64,000 nucleotides of DNA, from contig NZ_JAHHZF010000009.1 in the NCBI RefSeq assembly GCF_018729455.1, forward strand, positions 73,878 through 137,877. The letters run 5' to 3'. Below the pieces are notes generated by a model that was given only the letters and a program-made list of their open reading frames with translations, was not told the DNA's origin and ran no database searches. Source of the stretch: Prosthecodimorpha staleyi (GTDB lineage Bacteria; Pseudomonadota; Alphaproteobacteria; Rhizobiales; Ancalomicrobiaceae). The stretch's first letter is position 1; each line of letters begins with the position of its first letter. Position numbers and translations under genes: made by a program. Below are positions 46,146-54,796 of the stretch, piece after piece.

Positions 46146-47015
46146 TCAGTACCAGCCGCGCGGAACCGTCGAGCCGAGCATCTCGGCATAGACATCCGTG
46201 CGGCGATCTCGCAGGATCTGGTTGAAATCGTTCCAGTTCCGCTTGCGGCGGGCCTCGCCGAGGTCGACCTCGGCATAGATGATCTCCTCGCGGTCGCGGC
46301 TCGCCGGACCGGCCGCCGGCCAGCCGGTGTAGCTGGCGATCAGGCTCTGCCCGACGAAGGGCTGACCGCGTTCGGTGCCGACCCGGTCGGCGGCGGCGAT
46401 GAAGATCGAGTTGGAATGGGCGGCCGCCATGACCAGGATGTTGGCCATCGCCTCCCGGTCCGGCGCCTGGCCGGGGATCGGGACCCAGTTGGTCGGCACG
46501 CAGACGATGTCGGCGCCTTGCAGCGCCTGCAGGCGGAAGGTTTCCGGGAACCAGCCGTCATAACAGATGGCGACGCCGATCCGGCCGATCGGCGTGGCGA
46601 AGACCGGGAAGCCGCGGTCGCCGGGCTCGAAGAACAGGTTCTCTTGGCCCCAGAGATGCATCTTGCGGTAGGTGCCGATATGGCCCGACGGGCCGATCAC
46701 CACAGCGGAATTGTAGAGCGACTGGCCATCGCGCTCGGTGATGCCGGCGACGATGTAGAGGTTGCGCGCGGCGGCGACCTCCATCCAGCGCCGGCTGCTC
46801 GGCCCGTCCGGCACCGCCTCGGCCAGCGCGAAGGCCTCCTCGCGGGTGGCGAAGACATAGCCGGTATTGGCGAGTTCCGGCAGCACGATCAGCCGCGCGC
46901 CGTTGTCGGCCGCCTCGCCGATGCGCCGGACCGACGCCTCGACATTGGCCGCGGTGTCGCCGAAGGACGGTTCCATCTGAATACAGGCGATCGTAATCGC
47001 GCTGCTCTTGTCCAT
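46146..47015 (-). CDS. Nitrilase-superfamily amidohydrolase
   Basis: A 289-residue carbon-nitrogen hydrolase with the Glu-Lys-Cys triad: Glu47 in VLPELANTGY, Lys118 in YRKMHLWG and Cys151 in AICYDGWFPE. It would hydrolyse an amide to acid and ammonia. It is shorter than AmiE aliphatic amidase (about 345) and resembles the omega-amidase or N-carbamoyl branch. It is the first gene after an ANTAR leader and before the amide importer, so it is probably the catabolic enzyme induced by amiC/amiR. Confidence 0.88.
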   Translation of the reverse strand: MDKSSAITIACIQMEPSFGDTAANVEASVRRIGEAADNGARLIVLPELANTGYVFATREEAFALAEAVPDGPSSRRWMEVAAARNLYIVAGITERDGQSLYNSAVVIGPSGHIGTYRKMHLWGQENLFFEPGDRGFPVFATPIGRIGVAICYDGWFPETFRLQALQGADIVCVPTNWVPIPGQAPDREAMANILVMAAAHSNSIFIAAADRVGTERGQPFVGQSLIASYTGWPAAGPASRDREEIIYAEVDLGEARRKRNWNDFNQILRDRRTDVYAEMLGSTVPRGWY

Positions 47016-47067
47016 GAGACAAGCCTTCTCCTTGGCCCGTCGTCACGAAGACGCGGAACCGGAAAAC

Positions 47068-47143
47068 AAAAAAGCTCCCGCCGGCACCGTCAGGTGCGCT
47101 GCGAGAGCTGCATAGCTTTTATGTGGAGCGGCAACGCTGCCGC
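47068..47143 (-). promoter_or_regulatory. ANTAR-type antitermination leader of the amidase operon
   Basis: Read on the minus strand: hairpin P1 with stem GCGGC/GCCGC (47143-47128) and hexaloop AGCGTT, having A at loop position 1 and G at 4 as ANTAR targets do; a weaker hairpin P2 with stem CATA/TATG (47123-47111) and loop AAAGC; then an intrinsic terminator, AGCTCTCGC / GCGGGAGCT (47109-47073) with an inner GCACC-TGAC-GGTGC stem and T6. It lies 53-128 bases before the amidase start and downstream of amiR. AmiR binding to P1/P2 should prevent the terminator. P2 fits the published motif only partly. Confidence 0.8.
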
Positions 47144-47272
47144 GTGGCCCGACTGAGCGGGTCGGCAACGATGGAACAACAGGACGCCGTCGCTGTCAAT
47201 ACGGAGATGGGCGGAAAATAATCTGCCGTAATCTTCGGCAGCAACTGCCCATCTCGGCAGCAATCTGGGGCC

Positions 47273-47878
47273 TCAGCCGTCCCCGTCGAGGCGCAGGCCG
47301 TCGAGCATCTCGGTGGCGCGGATGATCGAGGAGGCGATGACGCTGATCGAGACGCGCTTGGCGGTCGCCTGGCGGCGGATCAGCTGGTAGGCGTCGTTCT
47401 CCGAAATGTTCTTCAGGCCCATCAGGATGCGGGTCGCCTTCTCGATCTCGCGCCGGGTCTTCAGCGTCTCCTCGAGCTTGGCGACCTTGGCGTTGAGGCG
47501 GGTCTCGTAGCCCTTCTGGGACAGCGCCAGGAGGAGCGTCGACAGCACGCCGGACGGGCGGATCGGCCGGACCAGCACCGCATGGGCGTTGGAATCGATC
47601 AGCGCCTTGAGGATGGTCGGGTTCTCGTATTCGACGATGGCGATGGCGGCCGGCTGGTCGCCGGTGCGCCAGGGCATCGACTTCTTCAGATCGCCGTCGA
47701 GCACGAAGAAGATCGCGTCGACCGGCCCCGGCAATTGCGCGGCCGGCGGCCATTGGGTCGTGGTCTGGACGCCGATACGGCGCAATTGGCGCACGAGATC
47801 CTCGCCGTCGCGGTCGGGCGGATGGATCACGACGACGCGCGTATTGCGCAGGTTCTGGATGAGGGCGTTGGTGCTCAT
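47273..47878 (-). CDS. amiR: ANTAR-domain antiterminator, AmiR-like
   Basis: A 201-residue protein. An N-terminal receiver-like domain (about 1-125; TRVVVIHPPDRDGEDLVRQL) lacks a clear phosphoacceptor Asp context. A coiled coil follows (YETRLNAKVAKLEETLKTRR), then the ANTAR domain (EIEKATRILMGLKNISENDA, QLIRRQATAKRVSISVIASS). ANTAR proteins bind tandem hairpins in nascent RNA and block termination; such a structure lies just downstream. AmiR is silenced by AmiC until an amide binds. The gene starts 7 bases after amiC. Confidence 0.88.
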   Translation of the reverse strand: MSTNALIQNLRNTRVVVIHPPDRDGEDLVRQLRRIGVQTTTQWPPAAQLPGPVDAIFFVLDGDLKKSMPWRTGDQPAAIAIVEYENPTILKALIDSNAHAVLVRPIRPSGVLSTLLLALSQKGYETRLNAKVAKLEETLKTRREIEKATRILMGLKNISENDAYQLIRRQATAKRVSISVIASSIIRATEMLDGLRLDGDG

Positions 47879-47885
47879 GACCCGC

Positions 47886-49058
47886 TCACTCCGTCCAGGC
47901 GTCGTCATAGGCGTGGTTGACCAGATAGGGATCCGGCTTGATCGGCTGGCGCGCCTCCCAGACGACGGCGAATTCGCCCTCGGCCGTGGCCTTGCCGATG
48001 CGCGGGCGGACCCAGGCATGCTGGTTGTCGGCGTCGATCATCACGGCGCCCTGCGGGGCCTCGATCTCCAGTCCGAGCGCGGCATCGACCAGGCGCTGGG
48101 TGTCGAGCGAGCCGGCGCGGGCGAGGGCGCGGGCGAACAGGTGGATCTGGAAATAAGCGGCCTCGGCATACATGGTTACGGCCGATCCGGCGCCGAAGCG
48201 GCTGCGATAGGCGGCGACGAAACGCCGGCTCGCGGGCGTGTCGAGGCTGGAGAAATAGGGCGCCGAGGTCAGGTGCCCGACGCAGAGTTCCGGCCCGATC
48301 GCCTGGATCTCGCCCTCCGCCATGGTCAGGCTGGCGATCGGCATGGTTGCGGGATCGAGCCCGGCGGCATGGAACAGGCGGTAGAAGGTTCGGCTGCCGT
48401 GGCCGACCACGGTCGAGAAGACTGCCGACGGTTTGGTCCGGCGGATGTCATCGACGACCCGGCGCAGCTGCTCTTCGCCCGGCTCCATCGGCAGGTAGCG
48501 CTCGGCCGCGATGGTGCCGCCCTCGCGCTCGATGAACTCGCGCATGACCCGGTTCGATTCGCGCGGGTAGATGTAATCCGAGCCGACCAGATAGATCGTC
48601 TTGCCGTAATGGGCGAAGAGATACTGCGCCAGCTGGATCGAATTCTGGTTCGGTGTCGCACCCGTATAGATGACGTTGGGCGAGTATTCGAAGCCCTCGT
48701 AGAGCGACGGATACCAGAGCAGGGCGTTGCGCCGCTCGACGATCGGCAGGATGGCCTTGCGCTCGGAGGACAGGCAGCAGCCGAAGATGGTCGAGACGCC
48801 GTCCTCGACGATCAGCCGTTCGGCGAAGCGCCGGTAGAGGTCGGGGCTGGTGGCCGGATCGTAGCAGACCGGCTCGATGTCGCGCCCGAGCACGCCGCCG
48901 GCCAGGTTGATCTCCTCCACCGCCAGCGCGCTGCCGCGAAAATGCTCGGTCTCGACCAGTTCCATGATCCCGGAGCGCGAAAACAGCAACCCGATGCGCC
49001 ACGGCTCCCCGGCCGATCGTGATGAACGCGAGTCCGATGCCATTCCGCCAGGCCCCAT
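47886..49058 (-). CDS. amiC: Amide-sensing regulator, AmiC-like
   Basis: A 390-residue protein with a type 1 periplasmic-binding fold but no signal peptide, as in cytoplasmic AmiC. WRIGLLFSRSGIMELVETEH, GSALAVEEINLAGGVLGRDI and IYLVGSDYIYPRESNRVMRE are family features. The first five residues (MGPGG) may precede the true start at MASDSR (49043). It probably binds AmiR and holds it inactive until ligand arrives. Together they regulate the amidase and importer genes downstream. Pseudomonas aeruginosa amiC-amiR is the model for this pairing. Confidence 0.85.
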   Translation of the reverse strand: MGPGGMASDSRSSRSAGEPWRIGLLFSRSGIMELVETEHFRGSALAVEEINLAGGVLGRDIEPVCYDPATSPDLYRRFAERLIVEDGVSTIFGCCLSSERKAILPIVERRNALLWYPSLYEGFEYSPNVIYTGATPNQNSIQLAQYLFAHYGKTIYLVGSDYIYPRESNRVMREFIEREGGTIAAERYLPMEPGEEQLRRVVDDIRRTKPSAVFSTVVGHGSRTFYRLFHAAGLDPATMPIASLTMAEGEIQAIGPELCVGHLTSAPYFSSLDTPASRRFVAAYRSRFGAGSAVTMYAEAAYFQIHLFARALARAGSLDTQRLVDAALGLEIEAPQGAVMIDADNQHAWVRPRIGKATAEGEFAVVWEARQPIKPDPYLVNHAYDDAWTE

Positions 49059-49257
49059 GCCGCACGCTTGAAGAGATGCCGGTCACAAGCCGCCGGCCCG
49101 CGCGCCACCATAGGCGGCAAGAACGGCCGGGGGGAAGCCTGGCAGCGTGCGGCATCTCTCGGTCGAGCCATCCGTCGGGCCTTGTTGCGTTGTTGTTAAG
49201 GGGCAGTTAAACCATTGCGAGTGACGGTGCGGCTGGTCGATGCGGGGAGGGCCGTCC

Positions 49258-49983
49258 ATGCCAATCGATGATTTCGCCGAATATGAATTCGTGATCCATG
49301 GATCAAGCCCCGAAACCCTTCCAATGACGCGGCTTGCTGATTATCTGGCCGACCTTGCCAGCCTCTTCGGTTCGAAAGACGCGGTACACTTTGACCGCGT
49401 ATCCGAAGGCAGTGCGTGTTTAAAGGCGCGTGTCGAACAGCAAGCAAAGCCGAGCGTTTCGCCGCGCATTCGTGGTGCCGCGGTCGGGGAGGGATCGCCA
49501 GCGGTCCTCAACGCCTTCCGCAAGCTCAACGACAAGCTTGCCGAAGACGGCACAACAGGCGAAATGCGCTTGCCGGGTGGGCAGGTAATTCCATTCCCAG
49601 GATCGCCGCTTCCAGAGCCGACGATTGGGCCGATCCGGCAGCGCACCACACTGCAGGGCCGCCTGGTGCGCATTGAAGGCGCCGGCGAAGTGATCTGGCT
49701 CGGCATTGAGGACGACACCAACGTCGGTGGGCGGATTTCAATGTCTGCGGCATGCGCTCAAGAGGTAGGCCGCAACTTCCACCGCTATGTGCGTTTCGTC
49801 GGAGAGGGAACTTGGCGCCGCGACAGTGCGGGCCGGTGGAGCCTTGATCGACTGGACGCAGAGAGCTTTGAACCGCTCGACGATGATCCCCTTGCGGGAG
49901 TGCTCGGGCGAATTCGTGAATTGCTTCCCGACGATGCGGCCGCAGAGACGGCGCGGATCATTAGCGATTGGAAGACGCCATGA
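49258..49983 (+). CDS. Unrecognised 241-residue protein, partner of a PIN-domain protein
   Basis: A protein behind GGGGAGGG whose stop overlaps the ATG of a PIN-domain gene (ATGA). The N-terminal part (FAEYEFVIHGSSPETLPMTR, LADYLADLASLFGSKDAVHF) is alpha/beta; a Pro-rich stretch (PGGQVIPFPGSPLPEPTIGP) separates it from a beta-rich C-terminal part (TLQGRLVRIEGAGEVIWLGI, FHRYVRFVGEGTWRRDSAGR). It has no obvious ribbon-helix-helix, AbrB or Phd antitoxin motif and is much longer than classical VapB. By position it could be an antitoxin or co-factor of the PIN protein, but this is inference. Confidence 0.65.
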   Translation: MPIDDFAEYEFVIHGSSPETLPMTRLADYLADLASLFGSKDAVHFDRVSEGSACLKARVEQQAKPSVSPRIRGAAVGEGSPAVLNAFRKLNDKLAEDGTTGEMRLPGGQVIPFPGSPLPEPTIGPIRQRTTLQGRLVRIEGAGEVIWLGIEDDTNVGGRISMSAACAQEVGRNFHRYVRFVGEGTWRRDSAGRWSLDRLDAESFEPLDDDPLAGVLGRIRELLPDDAAAETARIISDWKTP

Positions 49984-50504
49984 TCGTCGTAGATGCCAAT
50001 TTCCTCGTACTAATGTTCGACCATGACGCTATGCCTCATATCCCCCGGGGCGCAGATCGAATTCGACATTACATAGACATTCTAACGAGTGATCGACAAA
50101 CAATCGTCATTCCAACACCTGCAATTTCCGAGCTCGTGGTTGGACGCTTGCCGCGTCTTAACGAGATAATCACAGAGATCAGGCGTCAGAGGTGCTTTAA
50201 AATTCAGGACTTTGATCAGCCGATTGCGATCGAGACCGGGATTATTATCGATGCCACATTCCGTCGTCGATCCGAGACGCCGCCGGTAGATAGCCGGAAC
50301 GCGTTCAAATATGACGCGATGATCGCCGCGACCGCGCGCGTTCTGGGGGCTGACGCAATCTGTACCGACGATCGCGGTTACGGTAAGTGGGTGGATGGAA
50401 CGAACATTGCTGTTCGGAAGATCGCAGACCTTCCGCTCCCGCCTCAGCCCGCTCAGCAGCCTCTCCCATTCGAAGCGGGGGTTACGGCGTCGCCGAGCCC
50501 GTGA
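49980..50504 (+). CDS. PIN-domain protein (VapC-like ribonuclease)
   Basis: A 174-residue protein translationally coupled to the upstream gene. The PIN acidic residues are at Asp5 (IVVDANFLVL), Glu51 (AISELVVGRL), Asp112 (KYDAMIAATA) and Asp130/131 (CTDDRGYGKW). PIN proteins cleave RNA with Mg2+, and many are toxins paired with a preceding antitoxin gene. It is about 40 residues longer than typical VapC, with a Pro-rich C-terminus. The gene is visibly more AT-rich than its neighbours (ATA and ATT codons) and sits next to a tRNA gene, suggesting acquisition by transfer. Confidence 0.85.
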   Translation: MIVVDANFLVLMFDHDAMPHIPRGADRIRHYIDILTSDRQTIVIPTPAISELVVGRLPRLNEIITEIRRQRCFKIQDFDQPIAIETGIIIDATFRRRSETPPVDSRNAFKYDAMIAATARVLGADAICTDDRGYGKWVDGTNIAVRKIADLPLPPQPAQQPLPFEAGVTASPSP

Positions 50505-50565
50505 AGCAGCTAGCAATGAAGGGGTAATAGGCGAAGACTGCCAAGCACAGTAGCCATCCTTTTAC

Positions 50566-50606
50566 ATGACCCCATACAGACCCCACAGATCGATTTATGG
50601 GGTCAT
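50566..50606. repeat. Inverted repeat between the PIN gene and tRNA-Lys
   Basis: ATGACCCCATA (50566-50576) and TATGGGGTCAT (50596-50606) are perfect inverted copies separated by 19 bases in an AT-rich stretch. It could be a bidirectional transcription end or a remnant of an integrated element. Confidence 0.75.
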
Positions 50607-50643
50607 CCATTCAGTGTCGTTTGTATAAAGTTGTTGATTTTAT

Positions 50644-50718
50644 TGGTGAGCCGGGCGGGGATCGAACCCGCGACCACATGATTAAAAGTCACGTGCTCTA
50701 CCACTGAGCTACCGGCCC
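50644..50718 (-). tRNA. tRNA-Lys (anticodon TTT)
   Basis: On the minus strand the sequence begins GGGCCGGTAGCTCAGTGG, has a D-arm AGCTC-AGTGGTAG-AGC, an anticodon loop CTTTTAA (anticodon TTT), a T-arm GCGGG-TTCGATC-CCCGC and an acceptor stem GGGCCGG pairing with CCGGCTC (one G-U), followed by A and an encoded CCA. The 75-base length includes CCA. Confidence 0.96.
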
Positions 50719-50990
50719 AGCCGATGCTGGGAAGACGGGTTCGGGTGGGGTGGCGCGAGGCATGAGTGGGCCTCGGGACCGACCGCTTCGTGGTGGCCGA
50801 ACGCGTCTCCGCTGGAGGGGCGGGCCCTCCGGCGAAGCGGGCGGACCATAGGGGGAGGCGCCCGCGGGGTCAATATGCGGATCGGCGCGGAAGCCGGCCG
50901 GATGAAGGTCTATCCCGCGAAAACGCAAGCGCTTTGCTGCCGCCGATGCCGGGATGCGCTTGCGGAACCGCGGAAGCCGGCGTTTCCTCG
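50719..50990. other. GC-rich spacer upstream of tRNA-Lys
   Basis: No supportable gene. The tRNA promoter should lie just right of 50718, but I cannot place it. This spacer, the heptamer repeat and 51073-51322 together make a 600-base non-coding region between the tRNA and the formate dehydrogenase operon. Confidence 0.35.
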
Positions 50991-51072
50991 CCCGCTGCCC
51001 GCTGCCCGCTGCCCGCTGCCCGCTGCCCGCTGCCCGCTGCCCGCTGCCCGCTGCCCGCTGCCCGCTGCCCGC
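50991..51072. repeat. 7-bp tandem repeat, about 11.7 copies
   Basis: CCCGCTG is repeated perfectly about 11.7 times. The unit length is not a multiple of three and no supported gene spans it. It lies between tRNA-Lys and the 3' end of fdsD. Such perfect short repeats vary in copy number by slippage. Confidence 0.95.
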
Positions 51073-51322
51073 AGCCGTACAATGGTCCGGCGTTCTGCCT
51101 TCCGACATGCCGACGCGACCCTCGATCACCGGACCACCGGCCCGAGCGGAAGTGTCCGACGGGCCAGGCGTTGGGCACGGCGGCATGGCCGGCACGGCCG
51201 CTCGAAATGGCTGTTCGAACCGGACATACGCCGGCTGCGCCATCACGAAGCCCGACCGGCGCGAACTCGTGGGCGGTCCGCGCCGGTCGCGGTGTCGCCG
51301 TCGTCCGTCCCGATCCGCCCGA

Positions 51323-51685
51323 TCATCCGAAGGCGCGGCGGATGCGGGCGTCGAGATCGGGGGTGTCGGCGGCGGCGAGCGTCTTGAGGCGGGTGCGCAT
51401 GGCGCGGGTCCAGAACTTGCCGATATGCTCGCGCATCGCCGGTACGGCCCTGTCCTCCGGTTCGAGCCGGAAGGCGGTGGCGATCTGGTTGGCCATGCGG
51501 ATCAGCGTCGCGGCATCGTCATGCGCGATGCCGGGCATGTGGGCCATTCCCGAGGCGGCCGATGGCGGGGCGGCGTGTCCGGGGCCGCCGGGCGCGGGGG
51601 CGCCCGCGGCAAGGGCGCCGGACCGGGGGGCAGGAGCGCCCGGGGCTTGGGCGGCGGGTGCGTGAGAGAGGGGCGCGTGCGGCAT
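51323..51685 (-). CDS. fdsD: Formate dehydrogenase delta subunit
   Basis: A 120-residue protein. The C-terminal 70 residues (LIRMANQIATAFRLEPEDRA, VPAMREHIGKFWTRAMRTRL) match FdsD, a small subunit needed for insertion of the sulfurated molybdenum cofactor or assembly of the NAD-dependent enzyme. The first 45 residues are an Ala/Pro/Gly tract absent from typical FdsD (about 75 residues); Met47 or Met50 (MAHMPG) could be the true start. It is the last gene of the operon, 8 bases after fdsA. Confidence 0.85.
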   Translation of the reverse strand: MPHAPLSHAPAAQAPGAPAPRSGALAAGAPAPGGPGHAAPPSAASGMAHMPGIAHDDAATLIRMANQIATAFRLEPEDRAVPAMREHIGKFWTRAMRTRLKTLAAADTPDLDARIRRAFG

Positions 51686-51693
51686 GGCGGGGC

Positions 51694-54552
51694 TCACTCG
51701 GCGGCTTCGGGCAGGGGGCGGGCGATCCGGCGCAGGTCGACATCCGACTGGGCGTTGCGCTCCTGCCAACCGGAATAGTGGTTGGTCCGGCGCACCTCGA
51801 CGGCGGTGACCTTGTATTCCGGGCAGTTGGTCGCCCAGTCCGAATTGTCGGTGGTGATCACATTGGCGCCCGACACCGGATGGTGGAAGGTCGTGTAGAC
51901 GACGCCCGGCTGCATGCGCTCGCTGACGGTGGCGCGCAGCACCGTCTCGCCGGCGCGGCTCTGGATCGCCACCATGTCGCCATCGCGGATGCCGCGGCTC
52001 TCGGCGTCATGGGCGTGGATTTCCAGGATGTCCTCCGGGTGCCAGGCGGTGTTGTCGGTGCGCCGGGTCTGGGCGCCGACATTGTACTGGCTGAGGATGC
52101 GGCCGGTGGTCAGGATCAGCGGGAAGCGCGCCGTCACCTTCTCGTCGGTGGCGACATATTCGGTCATCATGAAGCGCCCCTTGCCGCGCACGAAGCGGTC
52201 GACATGCATCAGCGGCGTGCCGGTCGGGGCCTTCTCGTTGCACGGCCACTGGATCGAGCCAAGTTCGTCGAGCCGGGCGAAGGAGACGCCCGCGAAGGTC
52301 GGCGTCAGCTGCGCGATCTCGTCCATGATCTCCGACGGATGGCGGTAGGCCATCTCGTAGCCGAGCGCGCGGGCGAGCTCGACCGTCACCTGCCATTCGG
52401 CCTTGCCGGACATCTCGGGCATCACCTTGCGCACGCGGCTGATGCGCCGCTCGGCATTGGTGAAGGTGCCGTCCTTCTCCAGGAAGGAGGAGCCGGGCAG
52501 GAAGACATGGGCGTATTTGGCGGTCTCGTTCAGGAACAGGTCCTGCACGACGATGCATTCCATGGCTTCGAGCGCAGCCTGGACATGCTGGGTGTTCGGG
52601 TCCGACTGGGCGATGTCCTCGCCGTGGACATAGAGCCCGCGGAAGCTGCCGTTGATCGATTCCTCGAACATGTTGGGGATGCGCAAGCCCTGCTCGCCGG
52701 ACAGCGGCACGCCCCAGAAGGTCTCGAACATCGCCCGGGTGGCGTCGTCGGAGACGTGCCGGTAGCCGGAGAATTCGTGCGGGAAGGAGCCCATGTCGCA
52801 GGAGCCCTGGACATTGTTCTGCCCGCGCAGCGGATTCACGCCGACGCCCTCGCGGCCGATATTGCCGGTCGCCATGGCGAGGTTGGCCATGCCCATGACC
52901 ATGGTCGAGCCCTGGCTGTGCTCGGTGACGCCGAGGCCGTAATAGATGGCCGCATTGCCGCCGGTCGCGTAGAGCCGGGCGGCGGCGCGCAGGTCGCCGG
53001 CCGGCACGCCGGTGATCGATTCCATCGCCTCCGGGCTGTTCAGGTCCTGCGCGACGAAGCGCGCCCAGGCTTCGAAATTGTCCCACTCGCAGCGCTCGCG
53101 CACGAAGGTCTCGTCGACCAGGCCTTCGGTGACGATGACATGGGCGAGTGCGTTGACCAGCGCCACGTTGGTGCCGGGGAGGAGGGGCAGGTGATGGTCG
53201 GCCGCGATATGCGGCGACTTGACCAGGTCGATGCGGCGCGGATCGGCGACGATCAGGCGGGCCCCGGCGCGCAGGCGCTTCTTCATGCGGCTGGCGAAGA
53301 CCGGATGGCCGTCGGTCGGGTTGGCGCCGATGACCAGGATCACGTCGGCCTTCTCGACCGACTTCAAGTCCTGCGTGCCGGCCGAGGTGCCGTAGGTCTG
53401 GCTCAGGCCGTAGCCGGTCGGGGAATGGCAGACGCGCGCGCAGGTATCGACATTGTTGTTGCGGAAGGCGGCGCGGACCAGCTTTTGGACGACGAAGACC
53501 TCCTCGTTGGTGCAGCGCGACGACGTGATCGCGCCGACCGATTCGGTGCCGTATTGCGCCTGGATGCGCTTGAACTCGGCCGCCGCATGGCCGATCGCCT
53601 CGTCCCAGGAGACCTCGCGCCACGGGTCTGTGATCCTGGCGCGGATCATCGGCTTGGTGATGCGGTCCTTGTGGGTGGCGTAGCCGAAGGCGAAGCGGCC
53701 CTTGACGCAGGAATGGCCCTCGTTGGCCTTGCCGTCCTTGTAGGGCACCATGCGGACGATCTCGGAGCCTTGCATCTCGGCCTTGAACGCGCAGCCGACG
53801 CCGCAATAGGCGCAGGTGGTGACGGCGGAATGTTCCGGCTGGCCCTTCTCGATGACGCTCTTCTCGATCAGCGTTGCGGTCGGGCAGGCCTGCACGCAGG
53901 CGCCGCAGGAGACGCATTCGGAGTCCAGAAAATCGGTGCCGCCCGGCGAGACGAAGCTGGCGAAGCCGCGCCCGTCGATGGTCAGCGCGAAGGTGCCCTG
54001 GGTCTCCTCGCAGGCACGCACGCAACGCGAGCAGACGATGCACTTGGCCGGATCGAAGGTGAAGTAGGGATTGGACTCGTCCTTCGCCTTGGCGACCGCC
54101 GGGGCGTGGTGGTTCTCGCCGTCCATGCCGTAGCGCACGTCGCGCAGGCCGACCGCGCCGGCTTGTGTCTGCAATTCGCAGTCGCCATTGGCCGCACAGG
54201 TCAGGCAGTCGAGCGGATGGTCGGAGATGTAGAGCTCCATCACGCCCTTGCGCAGGCCGGCCAGGCGCGCCGACTGCGTCCTGACCTTCATGCCGTTTTC
54301 GGCCGGCGTGGTGCAGGAGGCCGGCGTGCCGCGGCGGCCCTCGATCTCGACCAGGCAGAGCCGGCACGAGCCGAACGGCTCCAGGCTGTCGGTGGCGCAG
54401 AGCTTCGGGATCTTGGTGCCGAGCTGCATGGCGGCGGCCATCACCGAGGTGCCCTCCGGCACGGTCACGCCGATGCCGTCGATCTCCAGCGTGACGGTCT
54501 TGTCCGCAACCCGGATCGGGGTACCGAAGTCGATTTCCTTGATGAGCGCCAT
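51694..54552 (-). CDS. fdsA: Formate dehydrogenase alpha subunit (Mo/bis-PGD, NAD-linked)
   Basis: A 952-residue catalytic subunit oxidising formate to CO2. In order: an N-terminal [2Fe-2S] ferredoxin domain (PKLCATDSLEPFGSCRLCLV), a NuoG-like His/Cys cluster (HPLDCLTCAANGDC), a 2x[4Fe-4S] ferredoxin domain (CIVCSRCVRACEETQG, CVSCGACVQACPTATL), the [4Fe-4S] motif of the Mo domain (CAYCGVGC), and the molybdopterin domain with the active-site Cys in VCHSPTGYGLSQTYG (Cys, not selenocysteine). The C-terminal guanine-dinucleotide-binding domain contains GDMVAIQSRAGE. Electrons pass to FdsB and NAD. Confidence 0.96.
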   Translation of the reverse strand: MALIKEIDFGTPIRVADKTVTLEIDGIGVTVPEGTSVMAAAMQLGTKIPKLCATDSLEPFGSCRLCLVEIEGRRGTPASCTTPAENGMKVRTQSARLAGLRKGVMELYISDHPLDCLTCAANGDCELQTQAGAVGLRDVRYGMDGENHHAPAVAKAKDESNPYFTFDPAKCIVCSRCVRACEETQGTFALTIDGRGFASFVSPGGTDFLDSECVSCGACVQACPTATLIEKSVIEKGQPEHSAVTTCAYCGVGCAFKAEMQGSEIVRMVPYKDGKANEGHSCVKGRFAFGYATHKDRITKPMIRARITDPWREVSWDEAIGHAAAEFKRIQAQYGTESVGAITSSRCTNEEVFVVQKLVRAAFRNNNVDTCARVCHSPTGYGLSQTYGTSAGTQDLKSVEKADVILVIGANPTDGHPVFASRMKKRLRAGARLIVADPRRIDLVKSPHIAADHHLPLLPGTNVALVNALAHVIVTEGLVDETFVRERCEWDNFEAWARFVAQDLNSPEAMESITGVPAGDLRAAARLYATGGNAAIYYGLGVTEHSQGSTMVMGMANLAMATGNIGREGVGVNPLRGQNNVQGSCDMGSFPHEFSGYRHVSDDATRAMFETFWGVPLSGEQGLRIPNMFEESINGSFRGLYVHGEDIAQSDPNTQHVQAALEAMECIVVQDLFLNETAKYAHVFLPGSSFLEKDGTFTNAERRISRVRKVMPEMSGKAEWQVTVELARALGYEMAYRHPSEIMDEIAQLTPTFAGVSFARLDELGSIQWPCNEKAPTGTPLMHVDRFVRGKGRFMMTEYVATDEKVTARFPLILTTGRILSQYNVGAQTRRTDNTAWHPEDILEIHAHDAESRGIRDGDMVAIQSRAGETVLRATVSERMQPGVVYTTFHHPVSGANVITTDNSDWATNCPEYKVTAVEVRRTNHYSGWQERNAQSDVDLRRIARPLPEAAE

Positions 54553-54796
54553 GGGGTCTCTCCCGCTGCTCTTCTCGTTGCCGGCGGCGCCCGGGCCGGG
54601 CTGCCGATCCGCTTCGTTCAGGTCGTCGCGCCCGGGGCGTCGCCCGTCCGCTGCCGCCTCCGGACCGGGTCCGGAGATCCGGCCTCTCCCTCCGTCGGGT
54701 CGGGCCGGATGGCCGGGACCGCCCGGCCGCGAGCGGCGAGGCGCGAGCGGTGAAGGTCCGTCGCGCCGGGGCGGGAGCGGCGCCCCGCCGGGCCCG
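54553..54796. other. Long spacer between fdsB and fdsA
   Basis: A 244-base GC-rich gap inside an operon whose other genes overlap or nearly touch. No gene is seen. It could carry an internal promoter or mRNA structure that sets subunit ratio. Confidence 0.35.

Noticed and set aside
49059-50643. Complete integrative element at tRNA-Lys
   Set aside because: No integrase gene and no second copy of the tRNA 3' end was found to the left, so only the PIN pair can be supported as a transferred unit.
51000-51072. CRISPR-like array
   Set aside because: The 7-bp units are directly abutting with no spacers, so this is a simple tandem repeat.
51562-54753. 1063-residue plus-strand frame
   Set aside because: Antisense shadow of fdsA; composition (Gly/Asp/Arg/His-rich) is typical of reverse frames in GC-rich genes.
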